Positions 34,882 to 43,217 of a stretch of 64,000 nucleotides of DNA are shown here, piece after piece. The stretch is from positions 1-64,000 of the forward strand of contig CAIJTF010000013.1 in NCBI GenBank assembly GCA_903823565.1, in the 5' to 3' direction. The first letter of the stretch is position 1. Every line of letters starts with the position of its first letter. This DNA is from an uncultured Flavobacteriales bacterium. Lineage in GTDB: Bacteria; Bacteroidota; Bacteroidia; Flavobacteriales_D; Crocinitomicaceae. The position numbers were made by a program, and so were the translations under genes. The notes beneath the pieces are model-generated. The model did no database searches. It worked only from the letters and a program-made list of their open reading frames with translations, and was not told the DNA's origin.

Positions 34882-37503
34882 TTACCCCCCAGTGAGTTTT
34901 TTTATTTCGTGAAGCTTCATAAAAGCCTCGACGGGAGTGAGCACATTGATGTCAATGGCCACTAAGGTTTCATGAATTTGCTCAAGAACCGGATCATTAA
35001 GCTGAAAAAAACTCAGCTGCATTGGGCTTTCTACGTCGGTAGATTTTGGTTTTTTTACCGGGGACTTATCGAGGCTTAAATGACTGGACTCCAAGTTTTT
35101 CAATAAACTTTCTGCTCGCCTTACCACCCAAGGCGGCATGCCAGCAATACGAGCCACATGAATTCCAAAAGAATGTTCGCTTCCCCCTTCGACGAGTTTT
35201 CGGATGAACAAAATATTCTTCCCTATTTCTTTAACGGCCACAGAATAGTTTTTTATTCTTGAATACTTGGTGGCCATTTCATTCAGTTCGTGATAATGGG
35301 TTGCAAACAGTGTTTTTGCCCTGAAAGGGGATTGTTCATGTAAATACTCTGTGATAGACCACGCAATGGAAATTCCATCAAACGTGCTAGTTCCCCGACC
35401 AATTTCGTCCAAGATCACCAAGCTGCGGTCCGATAAATTATTTAAAATGCTTGCCGTTTCATTCATTTCCACCATGAAAGTGGATTCTCCCGCAGATAAA
35501 TTATCCGAGGCTCCCACCCGGGTAAATACTTTATCAACCAACCCAATGGTGGCTCTTTTTGCTGGAACAAAAGACCCCATTTGTCCTAGAATCACCACCA
35601 ACGCCGTTTGCCTTAATACCGCACTTTTTCCGCTCATGTTAGGTCCTGTGATTACCATGATTTGTTGTTCGTCATTGGACAAGAACAAATCGTTAGGCAC
35701 ATAAATTTCTCCAGCCTTGAGGGCCGTTTCGATGACAGGGTGCCGGCCCTCTTCAATATGCAAACTATAACCAAGATTGATTTCTGGTTTACAATAATTT
35801 CTTTCCAAAGCAAGAACGGAGAGACCACATAGAACGTCTAGTTTAGCAAGAGCAAAAGCGTTTTTCTGAATAACCCCTACTTCTTTGGCTAAGGTGTTGA
35901 GCAAATCTAGATACAACCGGTGTTCAATTTCATTGATTTTAGATTCAGCCGTGGTGATCTTCTCTTCATAGGCCTTAAGCTCTTCGGTTATATATCGCTC
36001 TGCATTTACTAGGGTCTGTCTTCGAATCCATTCTTCAGGCACTTTATCTTTATGCGTATTACGCACCTCAATGTAATAGCCAAAAACATTGTTGAAGGAT
36101 ATTTTCAAACTGGTGATTCCCGTGCGTTCGGCCTCTCGATCCTGTAACTCTAAAAGATATTTTTTACCGTTCTCAGAGATGTTTCTTAATTCATCAAGCT
36201 CCTCGTTTACCCCTTCTCGAATGACACGGCCCTTACCGAGTGCAATGGCTGGCTCATCTTCCATTGCACCTTGAATTAAATCAATAAGTTCTTGGCACTT
36301 GGTAAATTCACCGCGGAGATCCTCGACGGCCACAAGACCTTTCCCGGCATATAATACCGCAAGGATCGGCTCGACCAAAGCTAAAGTTCTTTTTATGTGT
36401 TGAATTTCCCTCGGATTGACCTTGCCCACCGCGACTTTAGAAATTAACCGTTCCAAATCACCGCATGCAGATAGGAGCGTGCGCACTTTCGTCCGGTGGG
36501 GTTCGTTTTCAAAAAACCATGCAACTACATTGTTTCTGTTTTCTATCCTAGAAACATCCGTTAAGGGCATGATTAGCCATCGCCGCAAAAGACGCCCACC
36601 CATAGGGGTCTGGGTATAGTCAATAACATCCAAAAGCGACGTTCCTGCCTCGTGTTGGGGATAAACGAGCTCTAAGTTTTTGACAGTAAATCGATCCAAC
36701 CAAACAAAATTTGCATCATCAATACGCGCAATTGAACGGATGTGGTCAAGCGATTTTACTTGAGCCTCCTTAACGTAATGAAGCGCCGCAGAAGCGGCAA
36801 TAATCCCAAGGGGATAGTTTTCAATACCAAACCCGGCCAAAGATTTTGTGCCAAAATGTGTAACCAGGTGGTCCTGTGCAAAATCTTCCACAAACACCCA
36901 GTCCTCTAAGCGAAATAAATTCGTTGTTGGAAGATTAAGCGATTGAATGGCCTCCTGTTGTTGCTTTTGATAAACCAATTCAACAGGATTGAATGCCGCC
37001 AACAACTTTTCAATCCGTCCTTTGTCGCCTTGCCCCAGTAAAAATTCGCCCGTAGATACATCCAGAAACGCAATTCCCATTCCTGTTTTACTCACATGAA
37101 TAGAGACTAAAAAATTGTTGCTTTTCTGCGTGAGCACGTTGTCGTTGAAGGCTACTCCAGGAGTAACTAATTCCGTAACACCGCGCTTGACAATGGTCTT
37201 CGTCAATTTGGGGTCTTCTAACTGGTCACACACCGCAACCCGCTGCCCAGCCCTAACCAACTTTGGCAAGTACGTTTCTAAAGAATGGTGTGGAAACCCT
37301 GCTAATTCAATTTCCGCCGCCGCGCCATTTTTCCTTTTGGTTAATACAATACCCAAGATGCGCGAGGTTTTTATAGCATCTTCCCCAAACGTCTCATAAA
37401 AATCTCCTACTCGAAACAAAAGTAAGGCACCAGGATGCTTTGCCTTGATTTGATGGTATTGTTTCATCAAGGGCGTTTCTTCACTACTTTTCGATTTCGA
37501 CAA
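34882..37503 (-). CDS. mutS: DNA mismatch repair protein MutS
   Basis: The 873-residue protein (TTG start) has the mismatch-recognition F-R-V-G-D-F-Y-E-T-F-G near its N-terminus, with the Phe-x-Glu motif. The ATPase domain near the C-terminus has Walker A G-P-N-M-S-G-K-S, then M-V-E-M-N-E-T, and D-E-I-G-R-G-T-S-T-F-D-G. MutS binds mismatches and small loops. The start is uncertain: the frame is open to 37569 and an ATG is at 37467, but homologues have a short K/E-rich lead before E-T-P-L-M-K-Q-Y, which the TTG at 37503 supplies. It is divergent from the TrmH-family gene, 81 bp between starts. Confidence 0.93.
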   Translation of the reverse strand: MSKSKSSEETPLMKQYHQIKAKHPGALLLFRVGDFYETFGEDAIKTSRILGIVLTKRKNGAAAEIELAGFPHHSLETYLPKLVRAGQRVAVCDQLEDPKLTKTIVKRGVTELVTPGVAFNDNVLTQKSNNFLVSIHVSKTGMGIAFLDVSTGEFLLGQGDKGRIEKLLAAFNPVELVYQKQQQEAIQSLNLPTTNLFRLEDWVFVEDFAQDHLVTHFGTKSLAGFGIENYPLGIIAASAALHYVKEAQVKSLDHIRSIARIDDANFVWLDRFTVKNLELVYPQHEAGTSLLDVIDYTQTPMGGRLLRRWLIMPLTDVSRIENRNNVVAWFFENEPHRTKVRTLLSACGDLERLISKVAVGKVNPREIQHIKRTLALVEPILAVLYAGKGLVAVEDLRGEFTKCQELIDLIQGAMEDEPAIALGKGRVIREGVNEELDELRNISENGKKYLLELQDREAERTGITSLKISFNNVFGYYIEVRNTHKDKVPEEWIRRQTLVNAERYITEELKAYEEKITTAESKINEIEHRLYLDLLNTLAKEVGVIQKNAFALAKLDVLCGLSVLALERNYCKPEINLGYSLHIEEGRHPVIETALKAGEIYVPNDLFLSNDEQQIMVITGPNMSGKSAVLRQTALVVILGQMGSFVPAKRATIGLVDKVFTRVGASDNLSAGESTFMVEMNETASILNNLSDRSLVILDEIGRGTSTFDGISIAWSITEYLHEQSPFRAKTLFATHYHELNEMATKYSRIKNYSVAVKEIGKNILFIRKLVEGGSEHSFGIHVARIAGMPPWVVRRAESLLKNLESSHLSLDKSPVKKPKSTDVESPMQLSFFQLNDPVLEQIHETLVAIDINVLTPVEAFMKLHEIKKLTGG

Positions 37504-37584
37504 TTGGATAAGATTTCGGAATTTAGCTCCTAAGTTAGATGCGCTAAACGGATTTTCAAAATAAACCAATAACCTTTTATTAAC

Positions 37585-38130
37585 ATGAATAAAAAACTTC
37601 GAATGTGGGAATTGAATCGATTAACGGCACAGGCTTTTTCCGTTGTAGAGAAAATTCCTTTGGTTTTGATTCTGGATGATATTCGGTCGTTTGAAAATGT
37701 CGGCTCCTTTTTTCGCACCGCGGATTCCTTTTGCATTGAAAAGATAATATTGTGTGGAATTACTCCGTGTCCTCCCCATAAAGAAATCCACAAAACGGCA
37801 TTGGGATCTACGGAAACGGTCGTGTGGCATTACAGCGAAGATGTTGAGAATGCGGTTGAAAATTGCAGGCTTCAAGGGTATGGTATAGTTGTCGTTGAAC
37901 AAGCAGAACACACTACCCCCTTGCATAAAATTGAAGTTAGCCAAGGGGCCAAGATGGCATTGGTTTTTGGCAATGAAGTCCATGGTGTGAAGCAAACGCT
38001 AGTAAACCAGAGCGATTTTGTTATTGAAATCCCGCAGTTTGGAACCAAACACAGCCTAAACGTAAGCGTGTGTGCAGGAATAGTGCTTTGGGAATTTTCT
38101 AAAGCCTTGCATCCTAGGTTACGCGCTTAA
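37585..38130 (+). CDS. TrmH/SpoU family RNA 2'-O-methyltransferase
   Basis: The 181-residue SPOUT-fold enzyme has the three family motifs: E-N-V-G-S-F-F-R-T-A-D (motif 1, with the conserved Arg), L-V-F-G-N-E-V-H-G-V (motif 2) and I-P-Q-F-G-T-K-H-S-L-N-V-S-V-C-A-G (motif 3, the knotted SAM site). It probably methylates a ribose in tRNA or rRNA; the target is not evident, and no extra RNA-binding domain is present. Its stop directly abuts that of the convergent nadD gene. Confidence 0.88.
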   Translation: MNKKLRMWELNRLTAQAFSVVEKIPLVLILDDIRSFENVGSFFRTADSFCIEKIILCGITPCPPHKEIHKTALGSTETVVWHYSEDVENAVENCRLQGYGIVVVEQAEHTTPLHKIEVSQGAKMALVFGNEVHGVKQTLVNQSDFVIEIPQFGTKHSLNVSVCAGIVLWEFSKALHPRLRA

Positions 38131-38721
38131 TTATTGGTAATAGCCGGATCGTTCAATCAGTTCAAGCACGGGGTCTGGCACCAGAAATCGGGCGCTTTTT
38201 TTTTGTTTAATTAATCCTCGGATTTGGCTGGATGAAATATTAATGTGTTGATAGTCTTCTAAAAACGTAATGTTCCCTTGGCTTTGAACCCCCTTCATTA
38301 ATTCCACATTATTTTCACCGTTGTGCCTTGGGTACACAACGATAGGGTGGTTGTTTACGATATAGGAAGCGTTATACCACCGCGAGAGCCCCGCTAGGTT
38401 GTCCTCGCCTAGGATCAGAGAAAAGGAATGACCCGGATGTTTTTCTTTTAAATGCGTTAAGGTAATAGCGGTATAATAGGGAGGCTTTAGATGAAATTCT
38501 ATGTCACAAACGCGAAATTCTAAGTGGTCTTGAATGGCTTCTCGGACTAAGTTTAAGCGCAATGAATCCCTCAACAGTGTTTTCTTTTCTTTAAGTGGGT
38601 TGTGTGGAGTAACAACAAACCATATTTGCTCAACACAACCATGGTTCAATACCGCTTGCGCTAATGCTAAATGCCCTACGTGTATTGGATTAAAGGACCC
38701 GAAAAACAAACCGATATTCAT
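38131..38721 (-). CDS. nadD: Nicotinate-nucleotide adenylyltransferase NadD
   Basis: The 196-residue protein has G-L-F-F-G-S-F-N-P-I-H-V-G-H (residues 4-17), the (H/T)xGH nucleotidyltransferase signature, and a C-terminal I-S-S-S-Q-I-R-G-L, the second conserved block. It transfers AMP from ATP to nicotinate mononucleotide in NAD synthesis. It overlaps gmk by 4 bp, so gmk-nadD are translated together, after yicC. Confidence 0.93.
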   Translation of the reverse strand: MNIGLFFGSFNPIHVGHLALAQAVLNHGCVEQIWFVVTPHNPLKEKKTLLRDSLRLNLVREAIQDHLEFRVCDIEFHLKPPYYTAITLTHLKEKHPGHSFSLILGEDNLAGLSRWYNASYIVNNHPIVVYPRHNGENNVELMKGVQSQGNITFLEDYQHINISSSQIRGLIKQKKSARFLVPDPVLELIERSGYYQ

Positions 38722-39302
38722 GCGGAAATAAAGGCATTAATGAGGGAAACCGCTTCTTGTTTCGCCAGGGTTAAATCCGTGTTATTAATGGTTTTATCGA
38801 ATTTAGGAGACTGCTCCAGCTCCCAGCGCGCTTTTTTAATTCGGGTTTGAATTCTCTCCTCGCTCTCGGTTTTTCGGTTTCTTAGTCGTTCCTCCAACAC
38901 CACGAGGCTAGGGGGCTCAATAAAAAGGGATAAAGCACAATCAGAAAACTTAGACATTAAGTTCAGCCCTCCAACCACATCCACATCGAAAATGATGATT
39001 TTTTGATCTTTCCACAGCCGTTCAACTTCCTCTTTCAAGGTTCCATAGTAATGATTGGGATAAACCTGTTCCCACTCAACAAATGCTTCCTCTTCAATTT
39101 TACGATTGAAGTTCTCCACCGACATAAAATAATAATCAATACCGTGGACTTCTCCTGCTCTTGGTTCTCGAGAACAAGCGGACACGGAAAACGACAATTC
39201 ATTAAAAACCGACATTAGGTGCCGTACAATGGTCGTTTTTCCAGCCCCGGAAGGAGCGGATACAATGATACATTTCCCGGAGCATGAGGGATTATAGGAC
39301 AT
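38718..39302 (-). CDS. gmk: Guanylate kinase
   Basis: The 194-residue protein has the P-loop S-A-P-S-G-A-G-K-T-T (residues 15-24), the GMP-binding S-R-E-P-R-A-G-E (about 44-51) and the Y-Y-F-M-S, F-V-E-W blocks. It phosphorylates GMP to GDP. The P-loop Lys and all expected residues are present. It overlaps yicC by 11 bp upstream and nadD by 4 bp downstream, the yicC-gmk-nadD order common in Bacteroidota. Confidence 0.94.
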   Translation of the reverse strand: MSYNPSCSGKCIIVSAPSGAGKTTIVRHLMSVFNELSFSVSACSREPRAGEVHGIDYYFMSVENFNRKIEEEAFVEWEQVYPNHYYGTLKEEVERLWKDQKIIIFDVDVVGGLNLMSKFSDCALSLFIEPPSLVVLEERLRNRKTESEERIQTRIKKARWELEQSPKFDKTINNTDLTLAKQEAVSLINAFISA

Positions 39303-40158
39303 TTTGGATTTGCTCTTTAACTTTCTCTAAAAAATTCTTCATTTCTACAACGGATCGCTGCATGGCAGCATGGTTGCTTTTACTTCCCAAGGTGTTTATT
39401 TCTCGCCCCATTTCTTGAACAATGAACCCTAATTTTCTACCACAGGATGTTGGCGCTGAGGCCGTCTCTTTAAAAAATGAAAGATGACTTTTTAGCCGTT
39501 GTTTTTCTTCTGAAACATCAAATTTATCCATGTAAAACAACAACTCTTGCTCAAGCCTTTGAGAATCAAACTCCGCTTTTTTCATTTCATTAATTAATCC
39601 TTCCAGTCTAGATCTTGTTACAGCTATTCGCTCCTCTTCATAGCTCTCAAGCTGGCTAAGTAAGGTGTCAAATTTCCCTAAACAAAACAAAAGGTCTTTC
39701 ATAATTTCTGCTCCCTCTTTCTCACGAAACCCCATGGTTTCATCCAAGGCTTGGTTGGCCAGCGCAACGATAAATGCCTGTTCATCTATTGCAATTGCTT
39801 CCAATGGTTGTTTTATTACACCGGGCAACGAAAGAATAGCGGAAACCCATCCATCCATGCTTAGCCCCTCCTCCTCTGCTATTTGTTTAATTTCTTTTAA
39901 ATAATGTTTTGCTAGGGTTGTATTTAGAAAAGCCTCTTCTTTTGACTCTGATGGTTCGGTAAAAACAGAAAAGTCGACCTTTCCGCGTTCTAATTTTTCT
40001 TGAACGGCCCCCCTGAACTCCCCCTCCAAATCCCTTAATATTGGAGGGATTTTTAACGTCAAGTCAAGGGATTTACCATTTAATGATCGAATTTCAACGG
40101 TGTATTTTTTTTCGTTGAAAACGCCGCTGCTTTTACCAAATCCTGTCATTGACCACAT
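39292..40158 (-). CDS. yicC: YicC family endoribonuclease-related protein
   Basis: The 288-residue protein begins W-S-M-T-G-F-G-K-S, the invariant start of YicC, and ends with a C-terminal G-R-K-L-G-F-I-V-Q-E-M-G-R-E-I-N-T-L-G-S-K, the DUF1732 signature. Family members have been linked to RNA decay with PNPase and to stationary-phase stress in E. coli. The gene is first of yicC-gmk-nadD, with an 11-bp overlap to gmk. A 44-bp gap separates it from the next minus-strand gene upstream. Confidence 0.9.
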   Translation of the reverse strand: MWSMTGFGKSSGVFNEKKYTVEIRSLNGKSLDLTLKIPPILRDLEGEFRGAVQEKLERGKVDFSVFTEPSESKEEAFLNTTLAKHYLKEIKQIAEEEGLSMDGWVSAILSLPGVIKQPLEAIAIDEQAFIVALANQALDETMGFREKEGAEIMKDLLFCLGKFDTLLSQLESYEEERIAVTRSRLEGLINEMKKAEFDSQRLEQELLFYMDKFDVSEEKQRLKSHLSFFKETASAPTSCGRKLGFIVQEMGREINTLGSKSNHAAMQRSVVEMKNFLEKVKEQIQNVL

Positions 40159-40202
40159 GCTTGTTCTTTTTTCAAAGGTATTAATTAACCCACATTACCC
40201 CC

Positions 40203-41438
40203 TTACTCAAGCATTAATTTCAACAAAAGTCCTTCGGTTTTTTGTTTTAACGCTTCGTAATGAACCCCTGTGGCTGGACCGTCAAATCCAGAATGCACCT
40301 CAATAATTCTCCCTTTTTTGTCTAAAAACAAGGTTGTGGGAAATGAAAAAACGCCATTGAGTTGATGAAATATGCGAGAGGCCTCCTCAACCGTTGCTCC
40401 ACCCCCTAAAAAAACAGGATATGTTAAGGACAGCCGGTTTTTAAAAGCCTTAATTCGCTTGATTTTATCTTTAGGGGTTTTGCCGTTTTCAAATGACACA
40501 CCTATGAAGCGCACGCCCTTAAATCTTTCAGAAGAAATCATCGACTGTATATACTGGCTTTCATCTAAACAATTGGGACACCAAGACCCCAAAAGTTGAA
40601 CCACCGTTGGTTTTCCTTGAAAGTATGACCTCCCAAGTTGTTTTTGTTTCCCCCGAAGGTCCTGTACCATAATATCTAATTCCACCGGACCATTGACCGG
40701 AAAGGAAATCGAATCGCTTGCCAAGAGGGAGGCGCGAGGGTTCTTTACACCAGTCCAGTTCGCCCTGTAACGCGTTCCAGCATAAAATACTCCCTGAAGG
40801 GTTCGGGAGGAGTCTTGATAAGCCTCAAATAGGTATGCATGGTATCCATCGAAACAACTCAGTTTCAAAACCCCATTAAAAACCCCGCCGGATAAATAAC
40901 GATAATCTCCTGTTTCCGTTCGAAAGGTTCCTTCCAGTGCCGGCCCACGAGAATTAAAAAGGGCAATAGCCCTCGTCTTTTCTTTCTGGTCATCAAACTC
41001 GACGGAAAATACACCAGAAAAGTCCTTGTAGTTTTCTTCGTAAAGGTGTTCAAATTTTAGGCAGTAATTTTCCTCAACGACCTGTCGCAGCGAAAGGGTC
41101 AATGGAATCTGTTGAGGCATCGTTTTGTTTAGATTCAACCAGTACCCCCGCAACGTTTTTTCATGAAAGATCAATGCTCCAGAGGCAAAAGGAAAAAGAA
41201 AATAGAGGCTATCTGAATTCCTTTTTTGTAAAATGAGGGATATTTTTTCCTCCCCATTAATTATGGAGAGTTTAGGTTTAGAAGAAGATTGGTAATGAAT
41301 ATCAAAAGGGATTACCAGTCGATCGTTCATGTAAAGTTCCCCGCGACCGTTTGGTTGAGCGTAAGTAGACTTAAAACCCGACCCCATTGTAAACAGGATG
41401 GTCAAGAGGAAACGAATTAAATTGATTAACTTTCCCAT
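40203..41438 (-). CDS. Envelope thioredoxin-fold (TlpA-like) protein with a long unassigned N-terminal domain
   Basis: The 411-residue protein has a signal peptide (about 1-27), a beta-rich domain of about 230 residues I do not recognise, and a C-terminal thioredoxin domain with W-C-P-N-C (Cys287, Cys290) and F-P-T-T-L-F-L (cis-Pro). It should act as a periplasmic thiol-disulfide reductase. In Bacteroidota, TlpA/ResA-like proteins often carry DUF4369-like N-terminal domains; whether this is one I cannot say. The start is the ATG at 41438, since the longer frame (41462) would add residues before the signal peptide. It is divergent from the ECF sigma gene, 46 bp apart. Confidence 0.82.
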   Translation of the reverse strand: MGKLINLIRFLLTILFTMGSGFKSTYAQPNGRGELYMNDRLVIPFDIHYQSSSKPKLSIINGEEKISLILQKRNSDSLYFLFPFASGALIFHEKTLRGYWLNLNKTMPQQIPLTLSLRQVVEENYCLKFEHLYEENYKDFSGVFSVEFDDQKEKTRAIALFNSRGPALEGTFRTETGDYRYLSGGVFNGVLKLSCFDGYHAYLFEAYQDSSRTLQGVFYAGTRYRANWTGVKNPRASLLASDSISFPVNGPVELDIMVQDLRGKQKQLGRSYFQGKPTVVQLLGSWCPNCLDESQYIQSMISSERFKGVRFIGVSFENGKTPKDKIKRIKAFKNRLSLTYPVFLGGGATVEEASRIFHQLNGVFSFPTTLFLDKKGRIIEVHSGFDGPATGVHYEALKQKTEGLLLKLMLE

Positions 41439-41459
41439 GCGTATGCAACTAATTTTTAT

Positions 41460-41467
41460 CAAAAATA
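41460..41467 (-). promoter_or_regulatory. -7 element TATTTTTG upstream of the TlpA-like gene
   Basis: Minus-strand TATTTTTG fits TAnnTTTG and lies 21 bp from the ATG at 41438. No TTTG is seen at the usual upstream spacing. It falls within the 46-bp divergent region shared with the ECF sigma gene. Confidence 0.4.
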
Positions 41468-41484
41468 GTCAATAGTTAACGCCC

Positions 41485-42009
41485 ATGGATGATGCTTTGC
41501 TTGTGCAAGAATGTTTAAAAGGAAAATCCAGGGCTCAAAAAGCGTTGTTTGACAAGTTTGCTCCCAAAATGCTTGCAGTTTGTTATCGGTATATGAAGGA
41601 CAAAGAGGAAAGTGAAGACGCGCTGCAAATTTCGATGGTGAAAGTATTTCAAAAATTAGAAGCCTTCAAACAAGAAGGGGCTCTTGAAGGCTGGATAAGA
41701 AGAATCGTTGTGAACACCTGTTTAGACCAGTTGAGACGAGGCCAAAAATTTGCTTTTGATTACCGTGTAGATGACGTTTCGTATAAGGTGGAAATCAAAG
41801 AAGAAGTACTATCCAATATTCATGCAGCGGATTTATTAACCCTTATTGGTAGCATGCCACCGGGTTATCGAATGGTTTTTAATTTATTTGCCATAGAAGG
41901 GTATTCTCATCAAGAAATCGCCCAACAACTTCAAATTAGTGAAAACACATCGAAGACCCAATATTTGAGAGCAAGAGCGTATTTAAAAAACAGAATAGAG
42001 AATAAATAA
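41485..42009 (+). CDS. ECF (group 4) sigma-70 family RNA polymerase sigma factor
   Basis: The 174-residue protein has sigma region 2 (about 10-85; D-K-E-E-S-E-D-A-L-Q and G-W-I-R-R-I-V-V-N-T-C-L-D) and region 4 (about 115-170; E-G-Y-S-H-Q-E-I-A-Q-Q-L, an HTH). Regions 1 and 3 are missing, as is usual for ECF factors. The next gene starts directly after its stop (zero spacing). That partner has a short cytoplasmic part and one TM helix, the layout of an anti-sigma factor, so this is probably a membrane-controlled sigma factor. A promoter of its own was not found in the 46 bp upstream. Confidence 0.9.
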   Translation: MDDALLVQECLKGKSRAQKALFDKFAPKMLAVCYRYMKDKEESEDALQISMVKVFQKLEAFKQEGALEGWIRRIVVNTCLDQLRRGQKFAFDYRVDDVSYKVEIKEEVLSNIHAADLLTLIGSMPPGYRMVFNLFAIEGYSHQEIAQQLQISENTSKTQYLRARAYLKNRIENK

Positions 42010-42867
42010 ATGGAAAAGGACCACTTTGAACGCCTTATAAAAGAAAAAATGATGAACCACGAGATGCCCGTAGAGACCTTTCTATGGAATTCCGTTTCCG
42101 CTAATTCAGGGCTTGCTCAAACGGGATTAACCGTTGGGTTAAAAGCGCTTTACATTGCCGCCTCGGTTCTGGCCACTATAGCCCTATCCGTTTATTTTTA
42201 CATATCAAACAATACCCCCCCAACCCCTAGCCAGAAAACTTCCCCAACCCCAACGAATAAACATAGTGTCCCGCCAACTGCCCCCAAAATAGGCGTTGAA
42301 ACGGCAAATATTTCTCATAAGAAAGCTGAGCAGACAGCAGTAATCAACCATTTGCCTTTCATTCAGCAACCAGAGGCGACCACGGTTTTGGAAATGGTCC
42401 CAGGTACGGAACAAAAATTCAATGAGATAGCCGTTGTTCATAACGGGGAAGCTTCTGTTGCGAATACAAAACCTACGATGGAGTTGCCAGAACCAATAAA
42501 CACAAATAATACAACCCCTAAATACCTGTCGCCAAAATCTTCCCAAATTATCAGCTCTGAAGCAGAAGAATCCCCAGTGACCACGAACATTGAAGCCTTT
42601 GTGTTGCCAAATACATTTACTCCAAACGGCGATGGAATAAACGACGAGTTAACGCTGTGGTTAAATGGCTTAGAGGATATAAGCTTCGTGGTTCTTGACC
42701 AGAGTAACAAGGTGGTTTTTTCTTCTACTCAAGCTAAAGTCTTTTGGGACGGAAGATTACAGAATGGCGATCCAGCCCCATCCGGAACCTATCAATATTT
42801 CTTTACAGGTAAAGACGCAACCGGCCGATGGATTAATAAACAATCTACCTTGACCATTATTCGTTAA
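42010..42867 (+). CDS. Single-pass membrane protein with a C-terminal gliding-type (CHU_C) domain; anti-sigma-like position
   Basis: The 285-residue protein starts immediately after the ECF sigma stop. It has a cytoplasmic segment of about 55 residues, one TM helix (about 57-78, I-A-A-S-V-L-A-T-I-A-L-S), a long Pro/Thr/Gln-rich linker, and a C-terminal domain starting V-L-P-N-T-F-T-P-N-G-D-G-I-N-D-E-L, continuing with W-D-G-R, S-G-T-Y-Q-Y and ending S-T-L-T-I-I-R. That last part is the gliding-motility C-terminal (CHU_C, T9SS type B) domain. The N-terminal part shows no zinc-binding ZAS motif, so its anti-sigma function is inferred from position and topology only. There is no signal peptide, so the domain may not be secreted by T9SS in the usual way. 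Confidence 0.75.
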   Translation: MEKDHFERLIKEKMMNHEMPVETFLWNSVSANSGLAQTGLTVGLKALYIAASVLATIALSVYFYISNNTPPTPSQKTSPTPTNKHSVPPTAPKIGVETANISHKKAEQTAVINHLPFIQQPEATTVLEMVPGTEQKFNEIAVVHNGEASVANTKPTMELPEPINTNNTTPKYLSPKSSQIISSEAEESPVTTNIEAFVLPNTFTPNGDGINDELTLWLNGLEDISFVVLDQSNKVVFSSTQAKVFWDGRLQNGDPAPSGTYQYFFTGKDATGRWINKQSTLTIIR

Positions 42868-42898
42868 AGGCTGCCTTAAAGAATTTACAGAATAGTTG

Positions 42899-42906
42899 TA
42901 TATTTG
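42899..42906 (+). promoter_or_regulatory. -7 element TATATTTG upstream of tRNA-Leu(CAA)
   Basis: TATATTTG fits TAnnTTTG and its last base is 13 nt before the tRNA 5' end, as expected for a short precursor. The -33 is not clear. Confidence 0.55.
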
Positions 42907-42919
42907 CCCCCACAAGAAT

Positions 42920-43003
42920 GCCCGGGTGGCGGAACTGGTAGACGCGCTGGATTCAAAATCCTGTTCTGGCAACGGAGTGTGGGTTCGATTCCCACCCCGG
43001 GTA
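42920..43003 (+). tRNA. tRNA-Leu (anticodon CAA)
   Basis: The 84-nt class II tRNA has acceptor G-C-C-C-G-G-G pairing with C-C-C-G-G-G-T (G1-U72, like the other Leu tRNA here), D-loop T-G-G-T-A-G-A, anticodon loop T-T-C-A-A-A-A with anticodon CAA, a variable stem, and T-arm G-G-G-T-T-C-G-A-T-T-C-C-C. Discriminator A73; CCA is not encoded. Confidence 0.95.
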
Positions 43004-43009
43004 CTGAAG

Positions 43010-43057
43010 CCAAAGGTAAAAGCAGGTAAAAAAACTGTTTAAACCTTTGGTTTTTTT
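43010..43057 (+). terminator. Terminator after tRNA-Leu(CAA)
   Basis: CCAAAGGT (43010-43017) pairs perfectly with ACCTTTGG (43043-43050), with a 25-nt loop, and is followed by seven T (43051-43057). The stem is modest and the loop long, but the T-run and position 6 bp after the tRNA support it. Confidence 0.6.
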
Positions 43058-43205
43058 ATATCCCTAATTCTAGTTAACGTGTTTTAAATATAAGACCGCT
43101 TTTTTCCTCAAAAATCAAATTCGGAAAATAACCCCCTTTAAAACGAGTAGGACACTTTAAGAACTCAAACGTTTATAAGGTGGCGGTTATCAACAATTAA
43201 ATATT

Positions 43206-43213
43206 TACCTTTG
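43206..43213 (+). promoter_or_regulatory. -7 element TACCTTTG immediately before the hutI start
   Basis: TACCTTTG fits the consensus and its last base is 4 nt before the GTG at 43218. The predicted transcription start would coincide with the start codon. No TTTG at the right spacing was found. Confidence 0.55.
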
Positions 43214-43217
43214 AAAG

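Noticed and set aside
42205-42546. 113-codon minus-strand open frame
   Set aside because: It is antisense to the Pro/Thr-rich linker of the CHU_C-domain protein and has an unnatural W/R/C-rich composition.
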